NCBI RefSeq assembly: GCF_002211365.1
Contig: NZ_LOKZ01000034.1
Location: forward strand, 1-64,000
Reading direction: 5' to 3'
DNA: 64,000 nucleotides
Source of the DNA: Rhizobium sp. R711
Lineage (GTDB): Bacteria > Pseudomonadota > Alphaproteobacteria > Rhizobiales > Rhizobiaceae
Positions 1 through 8,327 of the stretch are shown here, piece after piece. Both the position numbers and the translations under genes were made by a program. Below the pieces are notes generated by a model. That model was given only the letters and a program-made list of their open reading frames with translations. It was not told the origin of the DNA and searched no databases. Positions within the stretch are counted from its first letter, which is position 1. Each line of letters begins with the position of its first letter.

Positions 1-129
1 GACTGGTACATGCAGGGCAAGATCGAGATCGATCCGATGATCACCCACACCCTGGCCCTCGAAGACATCAACAAGGGCTTCGAACTCATGCATTCCGGCG
101 AAAGCATCAGAAGCGTGGTACTGTATTGA
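1..129 (+). CDS. frmA: S-(hydroxymethyl)glutathione dehydrogenase / class III alcohol dehydrogenase, 3' end only
   Basis: The first 42 codons visible, open at the window edge, end in TGA and encode the C-terminus of a zinc alcohol dehydrogenase (ending GESIRSVVLY, preceded by LALEDINKGFELMHSG). This tail is typical of class III enzymes, which oxidise S-hydroxymethylglutathione to S-formylglutathione with NAD. The assignment is supported by the following genes, Gfa and S-formylglutathione hydrolase, which catalyse the steps before and after it. The catalytic domain lies outside the window, so zinc ligands cannot be checked. Confidence 0.85.
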   Translation, partial: DWYMQGKIEIDPMITHTLALEDINKGFELMHSGESIRSVVLY

Positions 130-233
130 GGAAAAGACGACGGAATGCGGCGCGACTTTGAAATGGCCTGCGGCTTTTTCGCAAATTGATCCTGATTTGG
201 GAGCCGTGGGCAGCTGAGGAGGAGGAGCTGAAC

Positions 234-812
234 ATGCCAAGTCAAGTATCGATACACCCCGCCCTCGACGGCGGGGTGAAGAAAGGCCAGGCCAGTTTCA
301 ACGGCGGCACGCTCGTCTGTGCCTGCGCTGACCGTCCGGTGAAAGTCGCGATCAAGGGCGCCATCGCTCACAATCACGCCTGCGGCTGCACGAAATGCTG
401 GAAGCCAAACGGAGCGGCTTTTTCAATCGTCGCCGTGACCCCGCACGAAAACGTCGCGGTGCTGGAGAATGGCGACAAGCTCCAGGTCGTCGATCCGGAT
501 GCACTGATCCGGCGCCACGCCTGCAAGGCCTGCGGCGTTCACATGTACGGGCCGGTGGAGCGCGAACATGCATTCAAAGGGCTCGACTTCATCCATCCGG
601 AGCGCTTTCAGGAAGGTGGGTGGCCGGAACCAACATTTGCGGCCTTCGTCTCGTCGATCATCGAATCGGGCACCCCGCCTTCGGCGATGGAAGGCGTCCG
701 CGGTCGCCTGAACGAACTTGGTCTCACGCCCTATGATTGCCTGAACCCGACGCTGATGGATGTCATCGCAACCTGGGTGGCGAAGAAGGCAGGCACGCTG
801 AAAGAGGCCTGA
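234..812 (+). CDS. gfa: Glutathione-dependent formaldehyde-activating enzyme (S-hydroxymethylglutathione synthase)
   Basis: This 192-residue protein accelerates condensation of formaldehyde with glutathione, feeding the class III dehydrogenase upstream. The length matches the Paracoccus Gfa family. The expected zinc cysteines are present: C29-x-C31, the cluster C50-x-C52-xx-C55, and C97-xx-C100. I chose the ATG at 234 because a strong purine-rich ribosome site (AGGAGGAGGAG, 217-227) lies just upstream. An in-frame start at 186 would add 16 unconserved residues and put this site inside the gene. It follows frmA by about 100 bp and probably belongs to the same detoxification unit. The enzymatic need for Gfa has been debated in the literature, because the reaction is also spontaneous. 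Confidence 0.93.
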   Translation: MPSQVSIHPALDGGVKKGQASFNGGTLVCACADRPVKVAIKGAIAHNHACGCTKCWKPNGAAFSIVAVTPHENVAVLENGDKLQVVDPDALIRRHACKACGVHMYGPVEREHAFKGLDFIHPERFQEGGWPEPTFAAFVSSIIESGTPPSAMEGVRGRLNELGLTPYDCLNPTLMDVIATWVAKKAGTLKEA

Positions 813-914
813 CATCTTGAACGCATTACAGCCGTCGGACTATGAGACCCGAACGAACCGCCGCTACGCGCCCTCAGGGCCGCGTAGCGTTTCCATCAAA
901 GCAGATTGAAATTC

Positions 915-1382
915 ATGATTTATGTCGATGCAGACGCCTGCCCCGTGAAGCCGGAAATCCTCAAGGTCGCCGAGCGCCACGGCATGGAAGTGACTTTCGT
1001 GGCGAATTCGGGCTTGCGTCCTTCCCGCGATCCGATGGTGTACAATGTCATCGTCTCGGCCTCGTTCGATGCTGCCGATAACTGGATTGCCGAGCATGCC
1101 AGTGTCGGTGACGTGGTCGTCACCGCCGATGTCCCCCTCGCGGTCCGTTGCGTGGCGACGGGTGCACTTGTCAGCGGTCCGACTGGTCGGGTCTTCGATG
1201 ATACCAATATCGGCATGGCGAGCGCGATGCGCGATCTCGGCGCTCACCTGAGACAGACCGGCGAAAGCAAGGGCTACAATGCAGCCTTCGGCCCGAAGGA
1301 TCGCTCCCGCTTTCTCGAAACCTTCGATCGCCTGTGCCGCCGGGCCAAGGCGCTTACTCCAAGAATGGACGAAAGAGAATGA
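915..1382 (+). CDS. UPF0178 / YaiI-YqxD family protein
   Basis: A 155-residue protein beginning MIYVDADACPVKPEI, the hallmark N-terminus of the UPF0178 family (YaiI in E. coli, YqxD in Bacillus), with the conserved VVTADVPLA and GPTGRVFDDTNIG segments. The fold is predicted to be PIN-like with clustered acidic residues, suggesting a nuclease, but the biological role is not established. A TTG at 906 could add three residues. The stop overlaps the start of the following S-formylglutathione hydrolase gene by four bases (ATGA), which implies translational coupling and places this unknown protein inside the formaldehyde oxidation unit. Confidence 0.9.
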   Translation: MIYVDADACPVKPEILKVAERHGMEVTFVANSGLRPSRDPMVYNVIVSASFDAADNWIAEHASVGDVVVTADVPLAVRCVATGALVSGPTGRVFDDTNIGMASAMRDLGAHLRQTGESKGYNAAFGPKDRSRFLETFDRLCRRAKALTPRMDERE

Positions 1383-2212
1383 ACATCATTTCACAGACAA
1401 CCGCCTTCGGCGGCATGCAGGGCGTTTTCACGCACGAATCCGACGCCTGCAAGTGCGATATGACTTTTGCTGTTTTCGTTCCGCCAAAAGCAATCAAGGA
1501 GCCCTGCCCGGTTGTCTGGTATCTCTCAGGCTTAACCTGCACGCATGCGAACGTCATGGAAAAGGGAGAGTATCGGCGTATGGCTGCCGAGCTCGGCCTG
1601 ATTATCGTCTGCCCGGACACAAGCCCGCGCGGTAATGACGTACCGGATGAACTCACCAACTGGCAGATGGGCAAGGGCGCCGGCTTCTATCTTGATGCGA
1701 CCGAAGAGCCTTGGTCGGAAAATTACCAGATGCACACCTACATCACCGAAGAGCTTCCGGCCTATGTCAGCCAACATTTCCGCATGGATATGACTCGCCA
1801 GGGCATCTTTGGTCACTCGATGGGTGGTCATGGCGCCATGACCACCGCGCTCAGGAACCCGGACCGTTTCAGGAGCTGCTCGGCCTTTGCGCCGATCGTG
1901 GAGCCCTCCACCGCGGACTGGTCGGCACCGGCGTTTGAGAAGTACTTGGGCCCCGACCGCGCTGCGTGGCGCAAATACGATGCCTGTGCCTTGGTACGTG
2001 ACGGCGCACGTTTTCCTGAGTTCCTGATCGACCAGGGGAAGGCCGATGGTTTCCTGGAGAACGGGCTGCGTCCCTGGCTGTTCGAAGACGCTGTGAAAGA
2101 TACTGATATCAAGGTCACGCTGCGCATACATGAGCGTTATGACCATTCCTACTACTTCATCTCAACCTTCATGGATGATCACCTGAGGTGGCACGCCGAG
2201 CGACTTGTTTAA
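1379..2212 (+). CDS. fghA: S-formylglutathione hydrolase
   Basis: A 277-residue esterase D family protein that hydrolyses S-formylglutathione to formate and glutathione, the last step of the glutathione formaldehyde pathway. The nucleophile elbow GHSMGGHGA (near residue 145), the oxyanion region PVVWYLSGLTCT and the late histidine in HERYDHSYYF are all visible. Length matches bacterial and eukaryotic FGH. The ATG at 1379 overlaps the previous stop by four bases. An upstream in-frame start would lie wholly inside the preceding gene and is unlikely. Confidence 0.95.
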   Translation: MNIISQTTAFGGMQGVFTHESDACKCDMTFAVFVPPKAIKEPCPVVWYLSGLTCTHANVMEKGEYRRMAAELGLIIVCPDTSPRGNDVPDELTNWQMGKGAGFYLDATEEPWSENYQMHTYITEELPAYVSQHFRMDMTRQGIFGHSMGGHGAMTTALRNPDRFRSCSAFAPIVEPSTADWSAPAFEKYLGPDRAAWRKYDACALVRDGARFPEFLIDQGKADGFLENGLRPWLFEDAVKDTDIKVTLRIHERYDHSYYFISTFMDDHLRWHAERLV

Positions 2213-2220
2213 GGCCGCAA

Positions 2221-2272
2221 GAAACGGGTGGTAGCTGCGCTATGACGTTTCCTACCTGAGTTGAACCGTTTC
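2221..2272 (+). promoter_or_regulatory. Nested hairpin leader upstream of sugE, class not recognised
   Basis: Between fghA and the broken sugE, the segment holds an outer 7-bp perfect stem (GAAACGG 2221-2227 with CCGTTTC 2266-2272) enclosing a 5-bp stem (GGTAG 2230-2234 with CTACC 2252-2256). SMR genes of the sugE/gdx type are often preceded by guanidine riboswitches, but I could not match this segment to the guanidine I, II or III consensus. It may be a regulatory leader or part of an fghA terminator. Confidence 0.3.
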
Positions 2273-2339
2273 GAAGTCCTTGGCATCTGATTTGCGCCTG
2301 GTGCGCTGGAACGTTCTCGCTCTCAGGATGGAGATTTCG

Positions 2340-2652
2340 ATGACATGGCTCCTGCTTGTTCTTGCCGGACTTTTCGAATGCGGCTGGGCGATCGGTTTGA
2401 AATACACCGATGGCTTTACGCGCGATACCAACGGCTTTGACCGCCGTTTCCATGGTCATCAGCGTTCTGCTGCTGGGCATCGCCGTCAAGACGCTGCCGA
2501 TCGGGACGGCCTACGCGGTTTGGACCGGTATCGGCAGTGTTGGCACCGTGTTGCTCGGCATCTGGCTGCTCGGTGACGCCGCCACTGCCCCACGTCTGCT
2601 CTGCATTTCAATGATTGTCGCCGGGATCGCCGGCTTGAAGGCTACTGCGTGA
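2340..2652 (+). pseudogene. sugE: SugE/Gdx-type small multidrug resistance protein, frameshifted
   Basis: The first frame (from 2340) encodes MTWLLLVLAGLFECGWAIG then LKYTDGFTR, the exact N-terminus of SugE/Gdx SMR exporters (quaternary ammonium or guanidinium). The reading then breaks at about 2421-2426 and continues in another frame as IPTALTAVSMVIS, LPIGTAYAVWTGIGSVGT and ending IAGLKATA at 2652. Aligned to remembered SugE sequences, the shift behaves like loss of two bases in the alternating CG run ACGCGCGATA. Joined, the halves give a normal length of about 104 residues with four membrane segments. This is either a real inactivating slippage or an assembly error. The upstream ORF alone would make a useless protein after residue 28. 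Confidence 0.85.
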
Positions 2653-2658
2653 GCCGCA

Positions 2659-2685
2659 GCCGTGGCCGGCAAAGCCGACCACGGC
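2659..2685. terminator. Hairpin between convergent sugE and doxX
   Basis: GCCGTGG (2659-2665) pairs perfectly with CCACGGC (2679-2685), with further CGGC/GCCG pairing around an AAA loop. It lies between two converging genes. There is no strong T-run, so termination is inferred from placement and stem strength. Confidence 0.5.
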
Positions 2686-2695
2686 ACTGTGTCTA

Positions 2696-3082
2696 TTAGG
2701 CGGTCGCCTTGCGCTGGTCGATCGACAGTGCGCCAGGTCCGGCGAAGAAGATGAACAGGAAAATGAAGCTGAACAGAATTGCCGCTTCGCCACCGTTCAG
2801 TGCCGGCCAAAATGCCTTTGATCCGTGCGCCATGAAGTAGGCGACGGCCATCTGGCCCGAGAGGATGAAGGCGACTGGTCGTGTGAACAGGCCGATCAGC
2901 ACGAGAAGGCCACCGACCACTTCGAGCAAAGCGGCGACCAGCAGCAAGGGCGGCAAGGGCCCCTCCATCTGCGCGGCCGGGAACGCGAAAAGCTTCATCG
3001 TCCCGTGTTCGATAAACAGCAGCGCTGCAATGACCCGCAGGGCGGCAAGCGCGTAGGGCTGATATGCGCTCAGTCGTTCCAT
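2696..3082 (-). CDS. DoxX family membrane protein
   Basis: A 128-residue integral membrane protein with four hydrophobic segments (LAALRVIAALLFIEHG, LLLVAALLEVVGGLLVLIG, VAFILSGQMAVAYFMAHG, AAILFSFIFLFIFFAGPG). The pattern, including the early HG and the central GGLLVLIGLFTRP, is that of the DoxX family. Members associate with redox or thiosulfate metabolism in some organisms, but most, like this one, have no defined substrate. A ribosome site (AGGAGAG) precedes the ATG at 3082. Nothing in the neighbourhood narrows the function. Confidence 0.9.
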   Translation of the reverse strand: MERLSAYQPYALAALRVIAALLFIEHGTMKLFAFPAAQMEGPLPPLLLVAALLEVVGGLLVLIGLFTRPVAFILSGQMAVAYFMAHGSKAFWPALNGGEAAILFSFIFLFIFFAGPGALSIDQRKATA

Positions 3083-3208
3083 GTAAACTCTCCTTTTGAG
3101 TAAAGACAGCGGAGCGTTAGCTGCTTCGCCAAAAGGGAAGAAGACACGGATCGCTGACGGGCGATCACTTCTTCTTGATTTTCCTCAGCTTTCCCCAATC
3201 TAATCTCC

Positions 3209-4741
3209 TCAAAGCGGAATATTGTCGTGCTTCTTCCAGGGATTGCTCAGGTCTTTGTTGCGAAGCATCTTGAGGCCGCGTGCCAGCCGCCTGCGCGTAG
3301 AGTGCGGCATGATCACTTCATCCACGTAGCCTCGCTCGGCGGCCACGAATGGTGAAAGGAACCGGTCCTCATACATCTTTGTGTGCGCAGCGATCTTTTC
3401 GGGAGCGGCAACGTCCTTCCGGAAGATGATCTCGACTGCACCCTTGGCGCCCATGACCGCGATCTGGGCCGTCGGCCAGGCATAATTCAAATCGCCCCTC
3501 AGATGCTTGGACGCCATGACGTCATATGCGCCGCCGAATGCCTTGCGCGTAATCACGGTGAGCTTCGGCACCGTCGCCTCGGCGTAGGCAAATAACAGCT
3601 TCGCACCGTGCTTGATCAGTCCGCCATACTCCTGGGCGGTTCCCGGCAGGAAGCCGGGCACGTCCACGAACGTAACGATCGGAATGCTGAAGCAGTCGCA
3701 GAAGCGGACGAACCGTGCCGCCTTTCGCGACGCATCGCTATCGAGTACGCCGGCGAGCACCATTGGCTGGTTTGCCACGAAACCGACGGTCGAGCCCTCG
3801 ATTCGACCGAAGCCGCAGACGATGTTCTTGGCGAAGCTCGCCTGGATCTCGAAGAAATCCCCCTCATCCACTGTCTTAAGGATCAATTCCTTGATGTCGT
3901 ATGGCTTATTCGCATTTGCAGGCACCAGCGTATCTAGCGATGCATCGATATCTGTCACCGACTGGTAACATTCGATTTCCGGAACTGGCGAAGTGTTCGA
4001 CTGCGGCAGGAGGTCAATCAGTCTGCGAACCTGCAGCAACGCCTCGACATCATTGTCGTAGGCGCCGTCGGCAATCGAGGATTTGGTCGTATGCACCGAG
4101 GCGCCGCCGAGTTCTTCGGCGGTGACCGTCTCGTTGGTGACTGTCTTCACCACATCCGGGCCGGTCACGAACATGTAGGACGTGTCGCGGACCATGAAGA
4201 TGAAATCAGTCATTGCCGGTGAATAGACGTCGCCGCCAGCGCACGGTCCCATGATGACGGAGATCTGTGGAATGACGCCGGAGGCGAGCACATTGCGCTG
4301 AAACACCTTGGCGTAGCCACCAAGCGCGGCAACGCCTTCCTGGATACGGGCGCCGCCCGCATCATAAATGCCGATGATCGGCGCCCTGTTCTTGAGCGCC
4401 ATATCCTGCACCTTCATGATCTTCTCGGCATGTGCCTCAGAGAGCGAACCGCCGAACACCGTGAAGTCCTTGGCGAAGACGAAGACCGTTCGTCCATTCA
4501 CGGTTCCCCAGCCGGTGACCACGCCGTCGCCGGCAATCCGCGTCTTGTCCATGCCGAAGTCGCTCGATCGATGTTCGACGAACATGTCGAACTCCTCGAA
4601 GGAGTCCTCGTCCAGGAAAAGATCGATGCGCTCACGTGCCGTCAGCTTGCCGCGCTGGTGCTGCGCGTCGATACGCGCCTTGCCGCCACCGAGCCTTGCA
4701 ATTCCCCGGCGACGTTCGAGTTCTTCAAGAATTTCCTTCAT
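3209..4741 (-). CDS. pccB: Propionyl-CoA carboxylase beta chain (carboxyltransferase)
   Basis: A 510-residue carboxyltransferase subunit that moves the carboxyl group from biotin to propionyl-CoA to give methylmalonyl-CoA. The N-terminal half carries the acyl-CoA binding region (IYDAGGARIQEGVAALGGY, IMGPCAGGDVYSPA). The C-terminal half has the biotin-side motifs (DVPGFLPGTAQEYGG, KAFGGAYDVMASKHL, ending WKKHDNIPL). Start chosen at the ATG at 4741, which has GAGGAG a few bases upstream. An in-frame upstream start at 4777 overlaps the lipoprotein gene and is less likely. The biotin-carrier alpha chain (pccA) is not in the window, so the operon is split or pccA lies elsewhere. Confidence 0.95.
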   Translation of the reverse strand: MKEILEELERRRGIARLGGGKARIDAQHQRGKLTARERIDLFLDEDSFEEFDMFVEHRSSDFGMDKTRIAGDGVVTGWGTVNGRTVFVFAKDFTVFGGSLSEAHAEKIMKVQDMALKNRAPIIGIYDAGGARIQEGVAALGGYAKVFQRNVLASGVIPQISVIMGPCAGGDVYSPAMTDFIFMVRDTSYMFVTGPDVVKTVTNETVTAEELGGASVHTTKSSIADGAYDNDVEALLQVRRLIDLLPQSNTSPVPEIECYQSVTDIDASLDTLVPANANKPYDIKELILKTVDEGDFFEIQASFAKNIVCGFGRIEGSTVGFVANQPMVLAGVLDSDASRKAARFVRFCDCFSIPIVTFVDVPGFLPGTAQEYGGLIKHGAKLLFAYAEATVPKLTVITRKAFGGAYDVMASKHLRGDLNYAWPTAQIAVMGAKGAVEIIFRKDVAAPEKIAAHTKMYEDRFLSPFVAAERGYVDEVIMPHSTRRRLARGLKMLRNKDLSNPWKKHDNIPL

Positions 4742-4773
4742 AGATACTCCTCGCCGCGGATATCGCGGCCGGT

Positions 4774-5229
4774 TCAAGCGCGTCCGGCGCTTAGCGAGAA
4801 AGCGGAACGAATGCGGGCGGCGATGTCTTCGGCAAGGATTTCGTCGGCAGCCGTGGGACTGTTGGAGAAGCTTGTGACCTCGAACGAGCTAACGGCAATG
4901 ACCGATCCGTCTTCGACCGAAGCGGCATCGATGCTGACCTTCGCGACATTCCGGCTCTTTTCGATACCCTGGCCCTTTTCGACGGAAAGGATCCGTATCG
5001 TCAGCACGACGCGTGGGTAAACGTCAGTCCGCACCGTGGCGTTGATCGCGGAATTTACCCGATCGCCAACACCGGCAAGGATTGCCGGCGGTATCTTCTG
5101 CGGGCTGACAACAACGGCGCTTCGCACGTCATAGACAGGAGCCGGTTGCTCCTTCGTGTAGAGCGAGCATGACGCCAAGACGATGCAGGTAAAAACAACC
5201 GGAAAAATGCACGACTTGAGCCAGTTCAT
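4774..5229 (-). CDS. Hypothetical lipoprotein upstream of pccB
   Basis: A 151-residue protein with a signal sequence MNWLKSCIFPVVFTCIVLA followed by a lipobox ending in Cys21 (VLASC), so probably an anchored lipoprotein. The mature part has no recognised domain. It contains a PAILAGVGDRVNSAINA helix and a valine-rich beta pattern. It is 32 bp upstream of pccB on the same strand and probably co-transcribed. The function is unknown, and linkage to propionyl-CoA metabolism is by position only. Confidence 0.8.
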   Translation of the reverse strand: MNWLKSCIFPVVFTCIVLASCSLYTKEQPAPVYDVRSAVVVSPQKIPPAILAGVGDRVNSAINATVRTDVYPRVVLTIRILSVEKGQGIEKSRNVAKVSIDAASVEDGSVIAVSSFEVTSFSNSPTAADEILAEDIAARIRSAFSLSAGRA

Positions 5230-5300
5230 TCAAGAAAATCCGCATCCGCCCCCAACAGAGTCGCAGATTTTCGCGATAACCGGCATCAACGCAATATGTT

Positions 5301-6086
5301 TCAGGCCTTCAGGGCCAAAAAAACGTCAGTAGCGGCCTTGAAATCTTCGAAACGCTTTTCTCGGCGCTCCTCCGCTTCTTCATCGCTTCCCCAATGCTCG
5401 ATCGTCCAGTCTTCGTCGAGATGGGCGAGCGACCAAACTTCCTTGGCCGATAGCACGCGTTCGGCAAAGGCAAGCGCCAGCAGCGCCGAGCCTGTCAATG
5501 TCGTGATGGTATGCAGGGCGGCGAGGACCGTAGCGTTGTCGTGCGGCCTCAATGCCGCCGAAAATGCCGCAATGGCTTCCGGTGGCTGATCGTGATGCAT
5601 CACGCCTTCGATCAGAATGAAGCGCGCGCCGAGCGAATTGGCGGCCCAGTCGAGCACCGGATCCCAAAGTTCCCTCTGACGCTCGACGAGCTCCTGCGGT
5701 GCATCGGCGCGATAGCAGAGAAGATCGCTCGAGGAGAAACGTAGAATGTCTTCAAAGACTGCCTGCGTGTCGGTTGCAACACCATCGATCGCCGTATTGA
5801 CGAGCCGTGTCGCCGGCATTGTCGCGGGGTCGATGAGTTCGGCCTGCGCCTCCCACTCCCGCACGAGAAGTTCCGCAACGGCTTTCGTCGCGACAACAAG
5901 TAGGTTGCGGGCCGGCGTTCGGATTGCCTTGCCGTCCAGTTCGATAGAAAAACCCTCGTCGAGCTCCCTGATGGTGACCGTCTTGTAGAAGCGTTTCGGC
6001 AAAGGCTTCTTCATCTGGATCTGGGCGCGACGGATTGGATCCGGATGACTCAATCCTTCTGTTAGGTCGTTCAACAGATCACGCAT
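5301..6086 (-). CDS. ATP12 family F1-ATPase assembly chaperone
   Basis: A 261-residue protein matching the ATP12 family, with the N-terminal LPKRFYKTVTIRE, the central EWEAQAELIDPATMPATRL and the LLCYRA segment. In mitochondria Atp12 binds the unassembled ATP synthase alpha subunit. Alphaproteobacteria are the bacterial group that carry it, which agrees with the taxonomic reading. It is followed eight bases downstream of the HAD gene in a minus-strand run (rluA-type, HAD, ATP12), so likely co-transcribed. A direct role in this cell is inferred from the family only. Confidence 0.92.
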   Translation of the reverse strand: MRDLLNDLTEGLSHPDPIRRAQIQMKKPLPKRFYKTVTIRELDEGFSIELDGKAIRTPARNLLVVATKAVAELLVREWEAQAELIDPATMPATRLVNTAIDGVATDTQAVFEDILRFSSSDLLCYRADAPQELVERQRELWDPVLDWAANSLGARFILIEGVMHHDQPPEAIAAFSAALRPHDNATVLAALHTITTLTGSALLALAFAERVLSAKEVWSLAHLDEDWTIEHWGSDEEAEERREKRFEDFKAATDVFLALKA

Positions 6087-6094
6087 GCGTCACC

Positions 6095-6748
6095 TCAGGA
6101 AAAGTGCTTCAGAATATCGCTCGGGTGGCGAACAATGCTATCGGCACCCGCAGTCACCAGGTCGTCCACGCTGGCATAGCCCCAACTCACACCCACGGCT
6201 TTCGCGCCGGCGGCTTTCGCCATCTGCATATCGTAGACGGCATCGCCGATGACAATGGCATCGGCGGGCTTCATGCCGGTCTCGCTGCAGCACTCCATTA
6301 CCATAGCTGGATGCGGCTTCGATGGGCAGTCGTCTGCGGTGCGTGAAACGACAAAATGTGGTGCAAGACCATGTTTTTCGAGAACATGGATAAGACCGCG
6401 ACGCGATTTGCCGGTTACCGCGCCGACCAGAATGTCATCGTTTCGCGCCAATTCATCGACCAGCGGCTTGATGCCGTTAAAGAGCGGCACGTCCATTCCA
6501 GGTTCGTCGCGGACACCGGTATAGATCGCCCTGTAGTGGGCCGTCATCGCGATCGCTTCATCGTCGACATGTGGCTTTCCGCGCATCCGCGTAATCGCGA
6601 TATCCAGCGTCAGTCCGATGATCGACTTCGTCAGCGAGACATCGGGTCTGTCATAGCCGAAATGCGCGAACGTCCTCGCCATCACCTCGTGGATCAGCGC
6701 GGCGCTGTCCACCAGCGTTCCGTCGCAATCGAAAAGTGCCAGTTTCAT
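6095..6748 (-). CDS. HAD family hydrolase, phosphoglycolate phosphatase-like
   Basis: A 217-residue HAD subfamily IA phosphatase. Motif I is LFDCDGTLVDS at the N-terminus (nucleophile Asp8, acid Asp10). The cap domain follows, then motif II in VGAVTGKSRRG, the motif III lysine in CPSKPHPAM, and motif IV in VIGDAVYDMQMAKAAG. The substrate is not set by sequence, though phosphoglycolate or other small phosphosugars are usual. Its ATG overlaps the stop of the pseudouridine synthase gene by four bases, a translationally coupled pair. Confidence 0.9.
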   Translation of the reverse strand: MKLALFDCDGTLVDSAALIHEVMARTFAHFGYDRPDVSLTKSIIGLTLDIAITRMRGKPHVDDEAIAMTAHYRAIYTGVRDEPGMDVPLFNGIKPLVDELARNDDILVGAVTGKSRRGLIHVLEKHGLAPHFVVSRTADDCPSKPHPAMVMECCSETGMKPADAIVIGDAVYDMQMAKAAGAKAVGVSWGYASVDDLVTAGADSIVRHPSDILKHFS

Positions 6749-7740
6749 TCGTGGTCGGCTCCGTCGGCGGAGTTTTCATCAAATCCCAACAGGTTCCAGG
6801 TCTGGACCATATGCGGAGGCAGCGGTGCCGTTATGCGCAGCCGTCCGCCGGATGGATGCGGGATATCGATATGGCGTGCGTGCAGGTGCAGTCGCTTTTG
6901 AACGCCGCCGGGAAAATCCCAGTTAGGATCATCGTCGAAATACTTGGGGTCGCCAATGATCGGGTGACCAATATGAAGGGCATGGACGCGAAGCTGATGC
7001 GTACGGCCGGTATAGGGCTCCATTTCGAGCCAGGCGAGGCGTTGCGCCGCCGTCTCAATGACACGGTAGTACGAAACGGCGTGGTCGGCACCCTCCTCCC
7101 CGTGCTTGGCGATCCGCATGCGGTCGCCGTCCGGCGTTGCTTCCTTGACAAGCCAGGTGGAGATCTTGTCCTCGTGCTTGCGCGGGACGCCCTTAACCAG
7201 CGACCAGTAGGTCTTCTTGGTATCGCGCTCACGAAAGGCGGCTGTGAGTTTTTGTGCAGCGCCGCGGGTCCGTGCCACGACGAGCACACCCGATGTGTCT
7301 CGGTCCAGACGGTGCACCAGACGTGGCTTCTCGCCCTTCGGACTGGTCCAGGCTTCAAGCATCTTGTCGATGTGACGCGTCACGCCCGAGCCGCCCTGCA
7401 CCGCAAGGCCCGCGGGCTTGTTGAGGATGATGACCTTGTCGTCTTCGTGCAGCACCATCCGCGACAACAGTTCGAAATCGCCGGAGTGCTTCAGATCGCG
7501 GCCAGCGATGGGTCCGGTCTTCGCTTTAGCGTCAACATCAAGCGGCGGTACGCGCACCATCTGTCCAGGCTGCACCCGGGTGTCACTCTTCACACGCCCG
7601 CCGTCAACGCGGACCTGCCCGGATCGGAGAAGCTTCTGAAGTGGGCCGAAACCGAGACCCGGGAAGTGCACCTTGAACCAGCGATCGAGCCGCATGCCCG
7701 CCTCATCCGGCTCCACCTTTATGTGTTCGATACCCGCCAT
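6745..7740 (-). CDS. RluA family 23S rRNA pseudouridine synthase
   Basis: A 331-residue protein with an N-terminal S4 RNA-binding domain (MRLDRWFKVHFPGLG to RVDGGRVKSDTRVQPG, about residues 15-65) and a pseudouridine synthase domain. The catalytic motif HRLDRDTSGVLVVART contains the essential aspartate, with further conserved MEPYTGRTHQLRVH. The architecture fits RluC/RluD types that modify 23S rRNA helices. I do not assign the exact uridine. It is coupled to the downstream HAD gene. Confidence 0.93.
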   Translation of the reverse strand: MAGIEHIKVEPDEAGMRLDRWFKVHFPGLGFGPLQKLLRSGQVRVDGGRVKSDTRVQPGQMVRVPPLDVDAKAKTGPIAGRDLKHSGDFELLSRMVLHEDDKVIILNKPAGLAVQGGSGVTRHIDKMLEAWTSPKGEKPRLVHRLDRDTSGVLVVARTRGAAQKLTAAFRERDTKKTYWSLVKGVPRKHEDKISTWLVKEATPDGDRMRIAKHGEEGADHAVSYYRVIETAAQRLAWLEMEPYTGRTHQLRVHALHIGHPIIGDPKYFDDDPNWDFPGGVQKRLHLHARHIDIPHPSGGRLRITAPLPPHMVQTWNLLGFDENSADGADHE

Positions 7741-7830
7741 ACGTTATCTTTCGGAAAATGGTCTTCCGCGCGCCGCGCGGACTTTGCGGCTGGCTTTAGA
7801 GCATTTTCGCTGAAAACGGAAACCGTAATC

Positions 7831-8208
7831 TCACAAGATCGCGCGCATAAGTGCCAGTCCCCCGATCACACCGGCCATCGACAGGCCGACGCTCGCGACG
7901 ATGTAGAGGGCGCCGGATAGCGCCGCGCCACGCTCAAAGAGCGTAATTGTATCGAGCGAGAATGAGGAGAAGGTCGTCAGACCGCCGAGGAAGCCGGTGA
8001 TCAGCAGCAAGCGCAATTCCGGCGATGCGTCGAAGCGTCTGATGATCATTTCCGCGAATACGCCAATGACGAAGCAGCCGACAACATTGACGGTCAAGGT
8101 TCCCCACGGAAAGGCCGGGCCTGCGAGCCTGAGAGCCCAACGGCCGACGTAGTATCTAAGGACGGAACCGATCGCGCCGCCGACGGCGACAAGTATGGCC
8201 TGAATCAT
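7831..8208 (-). CDS. crcB: Fluoride exporter CrcB/Fluc
   Basis: A 125-residue dual-topology fluoride channel subunit with four membrane helices. Signature motifs are GGAIGSVLRYYVGRW at the N-terminus, PWGTLTVNVVGCFVIG, and TGFLGGLTTFSSFS, which carries the phenylalanine and threonine residues that line the pore. No fluoride riboswitch could be recognised in the 80 bases upstream. It is about 90 bp upstream of the pseudouridine synthase gene on the same strand. Confidence 0.95.
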   Translation of the reverse strand: MIQAILVAVGGAIGSVLRYYVGRWALRLAGPAFPWGTLTVNVVGCFVIGVFAEMIIRRFDASPELRLLLITGFLGGLTTFSSFSLDTITLFERGAALSGALYIVASVGLSMAGVIGGLALMRAIL

Positions 8209-8327
8209 GAGTCGTCTCTGTTTTTCCGTGCCGGAAATTCCGATTATCTCCGGAGAAGATCAAGATGCATAAAATGCCAGCGGTTAATTTAGCCAGTTAA
8301 GAACGTGGGGCGCCTTAGTGTTGGCGT

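Noticed and set aside
6736..7920. A 394-codon frame opposite the RluA gene
   Set aside because: The RluA catalytic motif and S4 domain on the minus strand are intact. The plus-strand reading is compositionally odd.
8209..8290. Possible fluoride riboswitch upstream of crcB
   Set aside because: The minus-strand leader lacks the conserved fluoride aptamer strings, so no riboswitch is claimed.
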